From Coccinella septempunctata (lineage: Eukaryota > Arthropoda > Insecta > Coleoptera > Coccinellidae), in NCBI RefSeq assembly GCF_907165205.1, contig NC_058189.1:58120270-58184269 (forward strand): 64,000 nt of DNA. The letters run 5' to 3'. Positions 35,373-48,487 of the stretch are shown in pieces. Each line of letters opens with the position of its first letter. Within the stretch, counting starts at the first letter, position 1. A model generated the notes under the pieces. It did no database searches, was not told the DNA's origin, and saw nothing but the letters and a program-made list of their open reading frames with translations. Made by a program: the position numbers and the translations under genes.

Positions 35373-35675
35373 ACAGGGTGAATCCTAATAAACTGTACAT
35401 ACTTCATACAGTGTTAGGTGACACTCAGACGGTTTCAAAAATACCCCACATGATGAGTTTACACCGTTCGTTTGTATGATACAGGGCGATTTCCAGTTTT
35501 GGATCATATTTTCAAAATGCTCCATTCGACAAATGAATCATCACAATTTTATGGAATTTGGTATACGGGATGACCACATGGATCTCCAAATAGATGAGAT
35601 GAGATGAGAGGTTTTCAATTTCCAAGGCAGGACTTACATTTTCGAATATGTACAGAAATGATGAAAATCACCCTA
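35373..35675. mobile_element. Possible small TIR element (CAGGGTGAATCC end)
   Basis: The left end CAGGGTGAATCC abuts S copy 5. A matching inverted end (gaaaatcaccctatat) lies at about 35662-35677. The match is short, so this is tentative. Confidence 0.35.
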
Positions 35676-35679
35676 TATA

Positions 35680-36200
35680 ATGGAAAATTTAAAAACATAT
35701 ATACTAGTTCAAACTACACTATATACCCCTCAATATGACCTCATAAAATTTTAAGGCACACCACAATTTCTGAAAAACAAATTGAATACAGTAAATAAAA
35801 AAATCACAAAAAAAGTTCCTCGTTTCAGATTTCCAGAACTCAGTGAAAGCAGAAGAAAAATTTTAACTGGGTACCATACATATCTTTGTATGATACATTA
35901 AAACAGAGATGAAAACCTCAGAAAAACTCTCTGTCTGCTCATATGAGTGTAATAATAATGAATTTGTGTATAGAATGAGCTAAAATTATCGTATTGAAGG
36001 ACATCTTTTTCAAAATCCAGAAACTTCTTACTCCTTCTTTCTATCATAATGGTTGACCAACTGAGAATAATCTGAAAATGAAAAGAAAGAAAAAAACTGA
36101 GGGGAAGAGAATTTTATATTCCTCATTATAATTTTGAAATTTGTAACCCATCTAAAGAAAAATAGCTAATCGAATGAATACCTTCGAAACCACCCTGGAA
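35680..36200. other. No recognisable feature
   Basis: AT-rich, nothing supported. Confidence 0.4.
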
Positions 36201-36206
36201 TTTATA

Positions 36207-36790
36207 TTTTGTGCAACTGTGTAACAAGTGGTCTATAGTCTCCTCTGCGCCACACTCTATCGTCAACATTACTGGAGTTAAGGCCGGTCCCCACTACTCG
36301 TGCTCGTATTATACAAGTCTTGGGCTTGTCTAGTAGGCTGGTGTGGCTAGTCTTTGAATTCCTCTTTCAAAAATGTACAATTCGAGTTTTTCAGATCAGT
36401 AGTTCGAGGTTCTAGTGTTTCCATGCTCTGCGACATTAAGATCTATTCTTCCTCCCATCTGAGCTGTTTTCGCAGCTATGTTGTCTACAGCTCGACCTCC
36501 AGTGCAAGAGTTTCAATGAACTCCAGTATCTGGAGAGCCTTCATAGAGGTTACCCCCAGACTCCTAAAAGTCTTGCGTTGAAAGCATTTTGTGTTGGCTC
36601 GAAATGGCAAGGCATATCACCAGGTGATCTAGTGTTTCATCCTCGTCAGTTTCTGCTATTCCCATTCTTATTAGGTGCTTCTTGAGGCAAAAATGCCCCC
36701 TTCCCTGTAAGGAATCCAGTAAGGAAGTCTAGTTCATTCTTGTTAAGATCCAGATACTTGAACCTTGCAAAAAATAGTGTCGAAATTTCC
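36207..36790 (-). pseudogene. Non-LTR retrotransposon C-terminal debris (two pieces)
   Basis: The minus strand, reading from about 36720, gives GRGHFCLKKHLIRMGIAETD then DETLDHLVICLA. After a break it continues with SLGVTSMKALQILEFIETL. This is the pattern of the region after the RNase H domain in I/Jockey-type elements. A second piece at 36300-36207 reads ECGAEETIDHLLHSC, the cysteine/histidine motif of the same region from another copy. No complete domain remains. Confidence 0.5.
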
Positions 36791-36799
36791 TTATAGTGT

Positions 36800-38680
36800 T
36801 TTGCTTAGGTTTAGATCCATAAGTATGATTTTATTTTATACCTTTCTGAAATTTAATTCTTCATAAGGAAATTACTAAACCTATAACTGTAATCACTTCA
36901 GATATAAAGTGGCATACAATAGATACAACTTGATATCATCACAATCAAACACAAGATCGCGAATGTCAACTGATTAGACCTTGTCTGCGAACAAAGGAAA
37001 TACGTATTTGTAAATTTGAGTTCAGATATTGTAGTGATATCGATTTTATTGAGATTTGAATCGGTTTCGTTCAAATTTCGATAACAAAAGATTTCGTGTA
37101 GCACTTCATCGACTATATCTATCTCAACAATCTACTACTATTTCTCGAAGTTTCGTGTAGCATTAAAGGATCCAAACGTTTTCTGGAATACTACTGACCT
37201 TCATAATTTCCTATTCCGACAGAAGAATAGAAATGCGCTATGGAATAATATTTTAGCAAACTATTAGCATAATCACACATGGAATTGTGAATGGATTGGT
37301 GGGTCGAATCATGAATAATGGATTGTGCTGATGTTTTATCAGTAAACTTGTAGGTGTTTCCAATTTGTTCAGTTCGCTATTCATTAGTGAACATTGATGG
37401 ATTATTATCTACCGGCTATATTCTCGATCTTATACTCAGAGCAGAATATATGTTTGTCTCAAATAAATTATATTATTTCGATTTCTGATTGATACCCAGT
37501 CTTCAACTGTCGATTGGAAATAGTTTTCATAATAATCTAAAAATTTCTCACACTATACAACATATTGAAAACCACTGATGCAACTGAAATATCAAAAATA
37601 ACAACAACTTTTTGACTAGGCCAATTTTCGATAATGATTCCACTCTGTGGAGCATAAGGTCATGGTTAAAAAGTTGGATTCATAATGGCATATTCTTACA
37701 TACTAATTTGTTGTTTGAATTATGATGCGATCTGAAGATCAATGAAAACATTTGAGGCTCTCAGTGACGAAGCAGTAAATGGAGCAACACTTGACAAGAT
37801 AGCTTTCCCACTCCATTCGTTCGAGAAAAAACATATTATTATAGTAAGACTCTTCATAACGAATTATTCAAATGAACTATGACAAGTTTTATAACGAATC
37901 ACTAACGATCCATCGACAGATATGACGTTTAATGAGCTGAAAGTATGTGATTAAGGTTTGGCCTGAGGTGACAAGTAAATGTAGAAAATTATCTGAGGAG
38001 TAGGTGTGAGTTGTGAATTACGAAAATGGTAGAATGAGTTGCAGGAATACTTTTTTGAGTATATGGATAAACAAAAAATAATCCAAATTAGATGCAGAGA
38101 ACCTTCGAACGAAGATGTAGGACAAGGATATTGGAAAATGAATGGAAAGTGGCGCCATACTTATGGGCATTTATATAAAACAGTTAAAATAGTTGATTGG
38201 AAGAATTTTTTGGTATAATTAATCAACGTTATGAACTATTTATGTATTTCAACAACAAATTCAGTAAACATGATACTTCTTTACTTTCCTATTTTGTCCC
38301 ACATTAAAAAACTTACCTACTGAATTGGGCTATACATAATAGCAAGGGGTAGAAAAAGTCGCCCCTAAGATTCGTTTCGCATGAAACTCTTTTTATTACT
38401 CATGATATACGCTTTTTGGGAAAAAAATCATCAATAGGTACATGTAGGGAGGCGTATAATTGCACCAATATTATACAGGGTTAGAACTATTTCGAGGGGT
38501 ACTACAGGGATATCGAAAACCGTTAGAAATACAGGGTAGCTTAAATTACGAAAAAGTTGCGTTATTCAAAGATGAGTAGGTGGGTGTTAACAGTTCCCAA
38601 ATATCTCTGATGGTTCCTGAGATATCTCGAAAAAACTGAAAATCAAGATCATCATTTTTTCTTTATACTCATTTGTTTTT
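36800..38680. other. No supported gene; short unclassified repeat at the right
   Basis: Mostly AT-rich sequence without recognised features. Around 38475-38680 there is tacagggttagaactattt and a repeat-like phrase (ctgatggttcctgagatatct). Because of its CAGGG start, this may be the remnant of another short element. Confidence 0.35.
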
Positions 38681-38687
38681 GGAGATT

Positions 38688-39831
38688 TCCATACAAGTAT
38701 GTCCAGAATGTTGCAGCGATTCAGGGAGACAGGTATGAATGTCCGAAGACTAGGACAGGGTAGACCACTGGTAACAACTGCTATTCAAGAACGTTACTAG
38801 AGAGTTTCTTCATTGTGACAACGGTTTGCAACCGCTCGCCTCCTTCAAATTCTGCTTGAGCAAACTCATGAAGTGCAAATTAGCACTCAGACAATAAGAA
38901 ATCGCCTCACAGAATATGATTTAAGGCCTCGTGTCGCGGCAAGAGGCCCAGCTCTTACCCCAGCCCATCGAAGGGCGCGTTTGGATTTTGCGAGAGAGCA
39001 TATCCATTGGGAAGAGGCCGATTGGGAAAGAGTTCTCTTCACAGATGAGTCTAGATTCTGCCTCTACCATTGTGATCGACGTTCCCTTGTGTACAGACGT
39101 CCACATGAAAGATATGCTCAGTGCAATTTCCTGAATATTACTGGTTTCGGGGGAGGATCGATTATGGTATGGGGTGGAATATCTTTGACTGCTCGCACAG
39201 ACCTAGTGGTCGTTGATAATGGAGCTATGAATGCTGATAAGTATATAAGGAACATTTTTGAAGAGCATGTAGTGCCATTTGCCCCATACATTGGTGAACA
39301 TTTTATTTTTATGGACGATAATGCCAGACTCCATCGTGCGCGCATCGTTCAGGAGTACTTTGAAGAGGTTGAAGTCTCTCGAATGGAATGGCCAGCAAGA
39401 AGTCCAGATCTCAATCCGATTGAGCAGGTTTGGGATAACCTCAATAAAAGGCTGAGAAGTTCAGAAAATCATCCAGCTACTCTTAATGACTTAGGAATCC
39501 AACTCGGAGAAATCTGGAAAGGATTAGATCAGAACATTTTAAGATCACTCATTTTGAGTATGAATCGTCGTTGCCGAGCTGTAATTAACGCAAGGGGTGG
39601 AAATACCAAGTATTAAATCACTTATCAGCATTTCAGTATTTTGAAAATTGTTCATTTCTCGTCTTTCACATAAGATTCGGTGAAATCCTGAATTTTTCTT
39701 CCTTTTAATGTGCCTTGTTTCGTTGAAAACCTTCCCGAGAGAACATACAAAATAAGTTATAAAGTCAATGCAGAGTTTACTTTCATTAAAATTGAGATTT
39801 TCAGAATGTGCGTTAATTTTTTCGCGCAGTG
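38688..39831 (+). mobile_element. Tc1-like transposon, copy C (5' truncated)
   Basis: Family member lacking its left end: similarity begins abruptly in the transposase helix-turn-helix region (ttccatacaagtatgtcc) and runs to the right end GTTAATTTTTTCGCGCAGTG, with TA at 39832-39833. Confidence 0.92.
38699..39616 (+). pseudogene. Tc1-like transposase, copy C (intact catalytic half)
   Basis: The N-terminus is missing. TAG after QERY (about 38799) and TGA a few codons on (about 38816; tgaga in sisters, tgtga here) stop the frame. From 38873 to 39616 it is open for 247 codons, with LFTDESRF, FMDDNARLHRA and SPDLNPIEQVW in one frame. It is therefore the only copy here whose whole catalytic DD34E domain is uninterrupted, although it lacks the DNA-binding half. 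Confidence 0.92.
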
Positions 39832-39949
39832 TATTTTGACAATATCATTTATGATGATTGTTATTTATACAGGATATTCTTTGATATTATTCAACGCTCC
39901 TTGCATGATGAAATCATAACAACGTAATGAAAATCTCATATACAGAGTG

Positions 39950-40340
39950 TTTCATACAAAGCTAGTTTTCCATATGTAGGTAGAGGTAAACAGTGTTAGA
40001 TATCCGAAAGTTTGGTGAGCAAATATAGGTTTTCGAATACGATAAATCAATTGAGAGCAATTTCGAAAGCCCATTTCTATTAGTTCAGATTTTCATCTTG
40101 GATATGGCAATTTTAGAAAATTGCAATTTTTTGCGATATCTCCTCTGTTATATTCGTCTGATCGAATTGGTATTTCTGGTTATATAATCAACATTGTCTA
40201 GGCTTCCACCCTAACACAACACCTAAATTTCGATTTTTTGGGTCAAAGATCAGCAAGGTGTTAGGATATGGAGAGCATAGAATTTGATTTGAAGATTCTA
40301 GAAAACCAGACAGTTGATGATTCAATATTGTTTTTATTAT
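39950..40340. repeat. W repeat, locus 2 (partial, no array)
   Basis: Shares gtgttagatatccgaaagttt, ggttttcgaatacg, tttcgaaagcc and gaaaaccagacagttgatga with the W loci at 2998-5401 and 45446-47850. The 175-bp array is absent. Confidence 0.75.
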
Positions 40341-40344
40341 CACG

Positions 40345-41955
40345 AAAAAAATTTGTGTTCTTTCCCATCTAAACTACCTTAAACCACTTGAGCCAAATTC
40401 ATATTATTTGTGTGAGTGAAGAAAAAACAGAAGGACATACCAGGATACATTCTACATTTCCCGGATGAAATTTATCGTGTTTTTCCAGTGTTTCCAAATA
40501 TTCATGCATTCCGGTTTAATCTTTTTTTTATGTTTCAATATATTTCCCTGTACGTCTGTAGAAAGGTAAAAAACCTCTATTGACGAATAATATTCTGAAA
40601 TGTTCGTTAGCTGAGTACTTTGTTCTATGTTTCACTCCGCCTAAATCAGAGTCGGCAAATGATATACACTCATTCACTTTGCATACATCATTCTGCTAGT
40701 TCCATATACATACTCCAGCGGATGAACTCAAAGGAGCGCTTAAAATGGAATTGTAGAGAACATTTGAATCGTTCTTGATTTCCAGGACATCGAATATAGG
40801 AATGAGGATGTGCACGACATTCATAAAGAAGCAACGCTACAAACCAACAAAGGGTCTTTATGCTGCTTCGAAATACCAACTTAAGTTGATTGCGACAGCC
40901 CAACTCCTATGATTATATCATAAACACCTCCAGTTTACATAGGTGTTGCAAATTATTGATTTTGAACCTCAAGGGATCCGCCAATTCTCCAGGATGTTAT
41001 TTGGGGTTATGGTAACTTCTATTTGAGAAGGAGTTTGGTCAAAGTGATTAATGAAGCTTTATTAATTACTTTATACAGCATTAATAGGAACATTATAGAT
41101 AGCCATTCTTTGTCAACCTCAAACGAAATTGTACGAAAAAATACTCAAGATATTTTCAGATGCTGAGATAATCCACAACTAATATCACATTTCAGATTAT
41201 TTATTAATTATAAACTGAGTTTTTTGAGTTATTTGAGCTTCTTCCTTTATCTATGACATACATGGCGATGAACCATGAACGTTCATAGAAAACTAATCGC
41301 TGAAAATTTGCAAGTTCGGGTTTTTCACAATAAACTTTCTCCTTAAAATATTTTCAGAACACTAAAAACGACTGACAGTTATAGGCATATTGTACCGGAA
41401 ACAAACTACTACTTTTCTTTTATTTTTGGATCGTTAGATATCTAATATTGTTATACCTAACCCAGGGTATACATACTGTTGAAATTGTCATCAAATCAGC
41501 TATAACAGTGCAAAGATATACTGGGTGTGCCTTTCGAAATAAGAAAGAAGTGACTCTTTCCGGTATATCCGAAAGTAGTAGTGGTCTGAAAGTATTTTTG
41601 AGGCAAAGATCATTTTCGCAAATCCCAAGAAGCGTAAAATTGCAATTACTTCTCCATTAACATCTTATGGAAGAATCATAAGGTAACAAACAATATGACG
41701 AGAGTATTCTCTAGCATCGTTTGGAAGTAATCTTCTTCAGTTATCAGTGAATGCATCAACAAGAATAATTAAGTAGGATATTTTGAATATACCTACCTAA
41801 GATTGTGATGCATAAAAATCCTTATCCGCAACCATTATAGAAATGAAATATTTTTCACAAATTCAGAGGCATTTCTATCTCAAAATATTTCCAAAACGTA
41901 GTTTTTCCTGAAAAATAGCTCGCTCTATGCCAATATGTTTCATAATATATACATG
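40345..41955. other. No recognisable feature
   Basis: 1.6 kb without a supported gene, RNA or shared repeat. Confidence 0.4.
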
Positions 41956-41957
41956 TA

Positions 41958-43282
41958 CGAGGATGTATTGATATCTAGTTAGCCTAGACTAGTTCCCTGC
42001 ATAAAAAAATATTGCGTTACCATAGCAACGAACAATAAACACTGATAAGAAGTGTCAGTGTGAAGTTTCAGGTCAAAAAAGTAAACCAGAGTTACGCAAT
42101 AAATTAAAAGACAGAAGATGTCCACCGAAATTGCGTAATAGAAAAATTGGAATATCAAGCCATCATCAAGTACCTGTATTTAAAAGGGTTAAGAGGCAGA
42201 TTTACGAAGATATGCTTAATACCCTTGGCGATCAATGTACTTCGTATGCGACCGTGAAAAATTGGAATGAAAGGTTAATTTTCCATTGAAGATGATGAAC
42301 GATCGGGAAGGCCAGTTTCTATGTCAGTCTCCGAAAATATCGATGCAGTTCATGACATGATTTCATCAGACCGTCGAATTGGGCTAAAACGGATATCTGA
42401 AGCACTGAATATTTCATACGAACGCGTTCATGATATAGTTCACGTCAATTTGGACATGAGAAAAATTGCTGCAAAATGGATCCCCAAATGTTTGAATGTT
42501 GACCAAAAGCATGCAAGGGTAGAAGCATAAGTCTTGAATAAGGTCTTTATACAATGGTAGAAGCATCGCGTTCGATCTGTGCTCGATTTGAAAACGATGT
42601 AGACAGAGACGAGAGTCTTCTCTTTCTCTGTGGATGTAGACTTCTTAAACCGAATGTTTACTATGGATGAGACTTGGGTACATTTCTACGATCCAGAAAC
42701 AAAGCAAGAATCGATGATATGGAGACACTCTGGTTCTCCAAGTGTCCAAAAATCTGCTGAAAAAGTTGTTGCTTCAGATTTTTGGGATTGCCATGGAGTA
42801 ATCATGATTGATTTTTTGGATAAGGGTAGAACAATAACCGGAGATTACTATTCGACATTACTGACCACTCTACGGAAAAAACTAAAGAGAAAAGACGCGG
42901 AAAGCTATCCAAAGGTGTTTGGTTTTTGCAGGACAACGCCTCTGCACACAAACCTCATGTTGTCATGCAAAAAATTCGTGGTTTAGGGTTTGAATTACTA
43001 GAACACCCCCTTCCATCCACCAGATTTGGCTCCATCCGACTATCATATCTTTCCTCAAGTGAAAAAAAGTTTAAAAGGTGGTAAATTTTCTTCAACGAGG
43101 AGGTAATAAAAGCTGTGGAGGTCTGGTTTGCAGAGCAAGAGGAAACAAACAGATCTAGAGACGTTGCAGGTTCGCTGTAATAAATGTAATCAATTAAGAG
43201 AATATGTTGAGTAATAGAATATTTTGACATTGAAATTTTGTTTGGTTTTATAGTAGCCTAAGAAATTTTCACTATATCCTTG
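41958..43282 (+). mobile_element. mariner element, copy 3 (full length)
   Basis: 1325 bp, the expected mariner size. The left end CGAGGATGTATTGATATCTA and inverted right end CAAGGATATAGTGAAAATTT are imperfect repeats of about 28 bp. TA is at 41956-41957 and 43283-43284. It is the only copy here with both ends and near-full length. Confidence 0.93.
42110..43180 (+). pseudogene. mariner transposase, copy 3 (broken by two filler insertions)
   Basis: The N-terminal part (EYQAIIKYLYLKGLRGRQIY, about 42150-42205) and helix-turn-helix (RISEALNISYERVHDIVHVN) are readable. The catalytic part gives MDETWVHFYDPETKQE (first D), FWDCHGVIMIDF, and QDNASAH (second D). A frameshift follows before the third D. 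The frame is also destroyed by two insertions of 38 and 37 bp at 42529-42566 and 42605-42641, each flanked by copies of local sequence. Confidence 0.9.
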
Positions 43283-43284
43283 TA

Positions 43285-45444
43285 TATGAAAAATCTTGTA
43301 ATTCAGCAGATTGATGAACCACATCAATGAATTCATTACCTAGCGTCGCAATATTCGGAAAATTCAGGTAAACTAGATTTATCTTGTGTGGAATTCATGC
43401 GCAACAAATAAGATAGTTTCAAGTTCCAAAAAGAGGGAATATTTAGTTTTTCCTATTCTATCAGAAAATAATTTCTGGGAAAATACTCCTAGATCAGATT
43501 TTTCTTCTATTTCATTTGAACGCCCAATAAATGGATCTTTCCAATTAAAAGGAGAGCAAGGAATAATGAAGTTTCATCATTGAATACGTGAAATTCAGAA
43601 TGTCTCCGATTAGTTTCGTTAATCTCTCCATTTGCAGATTTCTATAGTATTCTTACATTCCTTTTATGACTTTCCCAAAGAAATAAGTTGAAATTTTCTA
43701 TTACAGAAATCTTTATGTAATATATAAGTATAGGAAGCCCAGTCAAAAGATGTCCATGCTTTCAGAGAAAGAAAATTATACAATTATTTTTGTGTTGCTC
43801 GTACTAGCTCATGGATGGCGCTGGCCTGATCGTTGAATTCATATTCTCCCCATGTCTTTTTTTGCTCTTGCTGGTATTGAAACTGATGAAACATATTATA
43901 CAGAATTTATGTATATAAAAACACAATAAAATGATTTCTCGTTTCTGGAATTTTCGATTTGTTGGATTTTGTTACATTTGTTTCCCATTTCGACCATTTT
44001 CCACATTATTATTCTCGATAACTGCAGATTTGAGGTGCTTTTATTTTATGTAATTGATGAAACACTTCTTGGGCTTGGCTAATACTCTGCCCTAGTTGAA
44101 ATTCATTGCCACTATAATGCCCATTGTGTCGAGGAAATGGTCACGTACCTAGTTCCTTTATACGTCTGACATTTTATGGGAAATGAGTATTGTTTTAATG
44201 AGAGGCTGGCTTCATTATGCAGTTCAAATCTAACGCAACTACGCTGTCTGGTTTGCTTCCGTTGTTTCCGAGAATTCGAATTCAATTTTATATATCTTCA
44301 TTCCGCAAGAACTAGAGGGTTACCTACTAATCATTGCGATGATCATCATCATTAAGGTAACTGCTCGAATTTGTTTCATTTATGTATCATTGTTGGAAAA
44401 AACGGAGTTTCTCACGATTTATATTATTCAATCTTGCAAAGAAGGTGAATTATACAGGCAGTTTCAGGAAACTATGCGATCGTACTTTTCAATGACACGA
44501 ATAAATAATAAGTACCTAGACCTAAGTATTTTTACGATTTACATTTCAAATGATAGACTTTCCTATCTAGTTTTACGCAGATGTAATTCACTTTCGTGTA
44601 TTCTATAAAGTTCTCAAAGAAGAAATTCAGAAAGCTTAGCCCAACTGATGCTACCCAAAATACATAAACAGTAATTGAGACATTCGCCTTCCCCATGTGC
44701 TTGGAGGATTAAGAAGTTGTTAAGTTATACAGGAAGATTCAACACTACTCCAAACGTTGACCCAAGATGTTCTCATGAAGGATAGTCAGTTCAAAGTGCA
44801 CCAAACGGATCTTCACCACCTCAGGGCTCAAGTTCAGAATTAATGAATGATTAATAACTGGTTTAGGTTCATATGATCGATGTCGAACTATCATCAAAAA
44901 TAGGTAGGCGATGTTTTGCGTACAGTTATTTTGCGGGCATGGAACTTGAGATTGATCATCAAGTTTTAATAATTTGTTTTGCTGAAAGAGAGGCTCCTTC
45001 ACGAAGGAGCAAACTTTTGTTTCATAGATTGAAACTTGACAAAATTATCATGCAGTTGTAAATGGTTGTGAAGGTTTTCATCTAGACATATTTTGGTCGT
45101 TTTAATCCATTGTAATCACGAATGACGAATTACACAAAAAAATGTGAACTCTACGGAGAGTTGGAGCTACGCTTTTGTGGTATTCATATGAATTCACTTC
45201 ATTTTTGGCATTCATTTTCGTAGGATTTGATGAATGCGAATTAATGTAAATCCAACATAGCATGCAAAACTGCTGGCGAACAAGCTCTTCTACCCTTTAA
45301 AACCTTCCAAACATCAATTCATATTTTATTCATCGAATTTTTCCACGTAGTTTCACGAACAACTGTTGTGAAATCATTTGGGCTAGAATTGAAAGCAGAA
45401 AGGAAATGGTTAAATGAGTTTCCAGCAGTTTTAATCATAATTCA
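43285..45444. other. No recognisable feature
   Basis: About 2.1 kb of AT-rich sequence; the 89-codon frame at 44339-44608 has no recognisable domain and normal non-coding character. Confidence 0.4.
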
Positions 45445-45445
45445 T

Positions 45446-47850
45446 TCAGTGGCGAATTTGCAAACAGTTGATGATTCGATATAGAGTTGCACCCCAAAGA
45501 TCTCTGCGAAGTCAACTCGAAAATGAAAAGTGAAAAAACATAAAAAATATTTTCTCCAGAACAGAGACAGATAGGTTTTCGAACACGCTGAATCTATAGC
45601 GTGTAGTTTCGAAAGCCTATCTTCCTTTGTTTAGATTTTCATCTTGGAAATGGCATTTTTCAAACATTTGCAAATTTCAATCTGCGATATCTCCTGTTAT
45701 ATTCTTCTGATCCAATTGTGATTTCCGATTCTATAATCAGCGTTGCTTAGGCTTCCACCCTAGCACAAAAATTTGATTTCGAAAATCTCGATTTTTTGGG
45801 TCAAAAATTAGCAAGGGGTTAGACCCCCCTGAAGTGACCTAATTGTTACTCTGTCTGAAAATCAGAATATTTTATTACTGTCTTAAGATGAGAGGTGAAT
45901 AGAATTTGTTTTGAAGATTCTAGAAAACCAAACAGTTGATGATTCAATAGAGAATTGCACTCTAGAGAGCTCTGCGAAGTCAACTCGAAAATGAAAAGTG
46001 AAAAAATTAAAAATAAATTATTTTCTCCAGAATAGGACCAGATATTTGAAATTTTGGTATGAAAATAGAGGTTTTCGAACACGCTGAATCTATAGCGTGC
46101 AGTTTCGAAAGTCTATCTCCCATCGTTCAGATATCTACTTTGGAAAGGGCATTTTTCAAAAATTGAAGGTTTCACTTGAGAATTCGTACCGAACGGTTGC
46201 GTCGAGATGGATGAACTCCTCAGATTTACTACCAGAAGAATTGCCCTTTCAGAATATGTATCACATTCAGATCTATGATAATATGTCGAGATTTATCACA
46301 AGAAGGGTTGCTCTCTTAGATTTTAGTATGTATCACGTTTGAATCTACTATGATTTTTTTGATAGATACCTTACTCGAAAGTTGAAAAATGGACAAATTA
46401 AAATTTGATTTTCTGATAAACAGTGTAAGATATATGGAAGTTTGGTGAGCAAATATACAGAGGTTTTCGAACACGCTGAATCTATTGCGAGATATTCCGA
46501 AAGCCTATCTCCCTTCGTTTAGATTTTCAGCTCGGAAATGGCATTTTTCAAAAATTGCAAATTTCAATCTGCGATATTTCCTGTTTTATTTCTCTGACCC
46601 AATTGGGATTTCCGGTTCTATAATCAGCGTTGCCTAATCTTTTACCCTAGCACAAAAACTTGATTTCGAAAATCTCGATTTTTTTGGGTCAAAAATGAGC
46701 AAGAGGTTAAACTCCCCTAAAATGACCTAATTGCTACTCTGTCTGAAAATGAGGATATTCTATTACTGTCTTAGGATAAGGAGTGCATTAAGTAAATTTG
46801 TTTTAAAAATTCTAGAAAACCAAACAGTTGATGATTCAATAGAGAATTGCACTGTAGTGAGCTCTGCGAAGTCAACTAGAAAATGAAAAGTGAAAAAACA
46901 AAAAAATTATTTTCACCAAAACAGGGCCAGATATTTGAAATGTTGGTATGAAAATATAGGTTTTCGAACACGCTGAAGCTATAGCGTGCAGTTTTGAAAG
47001 CTTATCCCCTTTTTTTAAGATTTTCATCTTGGTAAGGGCATTTTTCAAAAATTGCAAATTTCACTTGAGAATTCGTCAAGACCGAACGGTTGCGCCGAGA
47101 TGAATGAACTTCTCAGATTTATCACTAGAAGAATTGCTCTTCCAGAATATGTATCATATTTAGATCTACGATAATTATCCTGGAAGAAAAACTACTCGAA
47201 ACCTGACCTTGGAAAAATTCCCATAAAGTTGGGTTCAGTTAAAACCTCCTCAAGACCGAACGGTTGCGCCGAGATGGAAGAGCTCCTCAGATTTATTACT
47301 AGAAGAATTGCTCTATCAGAATATGTATCACATTCAGATCAACGATACTTATCCTGGAAGAAAAACTACTCGAAAGCTGACCTTCGAAAAATTCCCAAAA
47401 AGTTTTCATTTAAAATTTCCTCAAGACCGAACAGTTGCGCCAGGGTGGATGAAATGTTGAGATTTATCACTAGAAAAGTTGCTCTTTTAGTTTTTAGTAT
47501 GTATCACGTTTAAATATACTATGATTTTTCTGATAGATACCTAACTAGAAAGTTGAAAAATCTACAAATTAAAAATTTGATTTTCCGGTAAACAGTGTTA
47601 GATATCCGAAAGTTTGGTATGCAAATATAGGTTTTCGAACATAATCAATCTACTGCGAGCAATTTCGAAGGCCGATCTCCCTTCGTTTAGATTTTCATCG
47701 TTGAAATGACATTTTTAAAAAATTGCAAATTTCAATCTGCGATATTTCCTGTTATATTCCTCTGATCCATTAGGATATGGAGTGCATAGAAAGTGGTTTT
47801 GTAGATTCAAGAAAAGCAAACAGTTGATGATTCGATAGGGAATTGCCAGT
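45446..47850. repeat. W repeat, locus 3 (several partial copies in a row)
   Basis: The W left segment (aaaccaaacagttgatgatt, then ggttttcgaacacgctgaa) recurs at about 45465, 45925, 46815 and 47815 (first phrase) and 45570, 46070, 46455, 46960 and 47630 (second phrase). Between them lie single or short runs of the 175-bp monomer. No gene. Confidence 0.8.
47060..47520. repeat. Three ~174-bp monomers, same satellite as at 3600-5335
   Basis: The marker tcaagaccgaac occurs at 47076, 47250 and 47421, steps of 174 and 171 bp. A lone diverged monomer is at about 46180. Confidence 0.85.
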
Positions 47851-48300
47851 GGCAGATTTGCCTTAAGGCCAAGGGCGGTCAGATATTAGGGGCGGCAAAT
47901 CGTGACAAAAAATTCCCTAATGATAAAAATAAATAATTCAAAGTACTTAAAGACGGTGAGAGAAAATTATTTGACTAAATTCAATATCCTCCATAAATGT
48001 GGATGCTGCTTTCAAATTAAGGATGCAAGAGAAGGGTGAAGAACTATATCCCAAAAGTGTGTCAGTGTCAGTATCCAAAACAAAGCTTGGAGGTTCCACG
48101 ATCCTTCAGAAAGTTTTTTTTTCTCGCACGGAAGAAAAAAATTACTTCATTTCAAAAATTTTCCAGCTACAATGTCTACAATCGAGTAAGAATAAAATGG
48201 ATCAGACTAAAAATCTACGGACCAAGCTATAGATTGAAACTCATAATTAACTATGAGTTGGGAATGCCAAAGTAAACTTGCGACTTATTTCTTTGGATGC
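47847..48300 (+). mobile_element. Possible hAT-like element fragment
   Basis: Starts CAGTGGCAGATTTGCC, a terminus of the type seen in some hAT families, followed by gggcggtcagatattagggg. A frame at 47999-48232 reads FKLRMQEKGEELYPKSV, which I could not place. No matching right end was found, so the assignment rests on the end sequence only. Confidence 0.3.
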
Positions 48301-48487
48301 TGGTAAGTATTCCTTTCGTTTCTTCTTATACAACTTTGTTTTACATCAATTATTCGTATTTGATTGTACATTATTGGTTTTTCATTTGTATTCATTTGCT
48401 CAAGTCTTGTCTACATTCAGTCGTTATTTACAATGTGATAATTTAAATGAATAGAATGCAGCTTAGTTTGTTTGAAGGTGCAAAATA

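Noticed and set aside
44339..44608. 89-codon hydrophobic frame
   Set aside because: AT-rich, isoleucine/phenylalanine-heavy chance frame without splice signals or homologous features.
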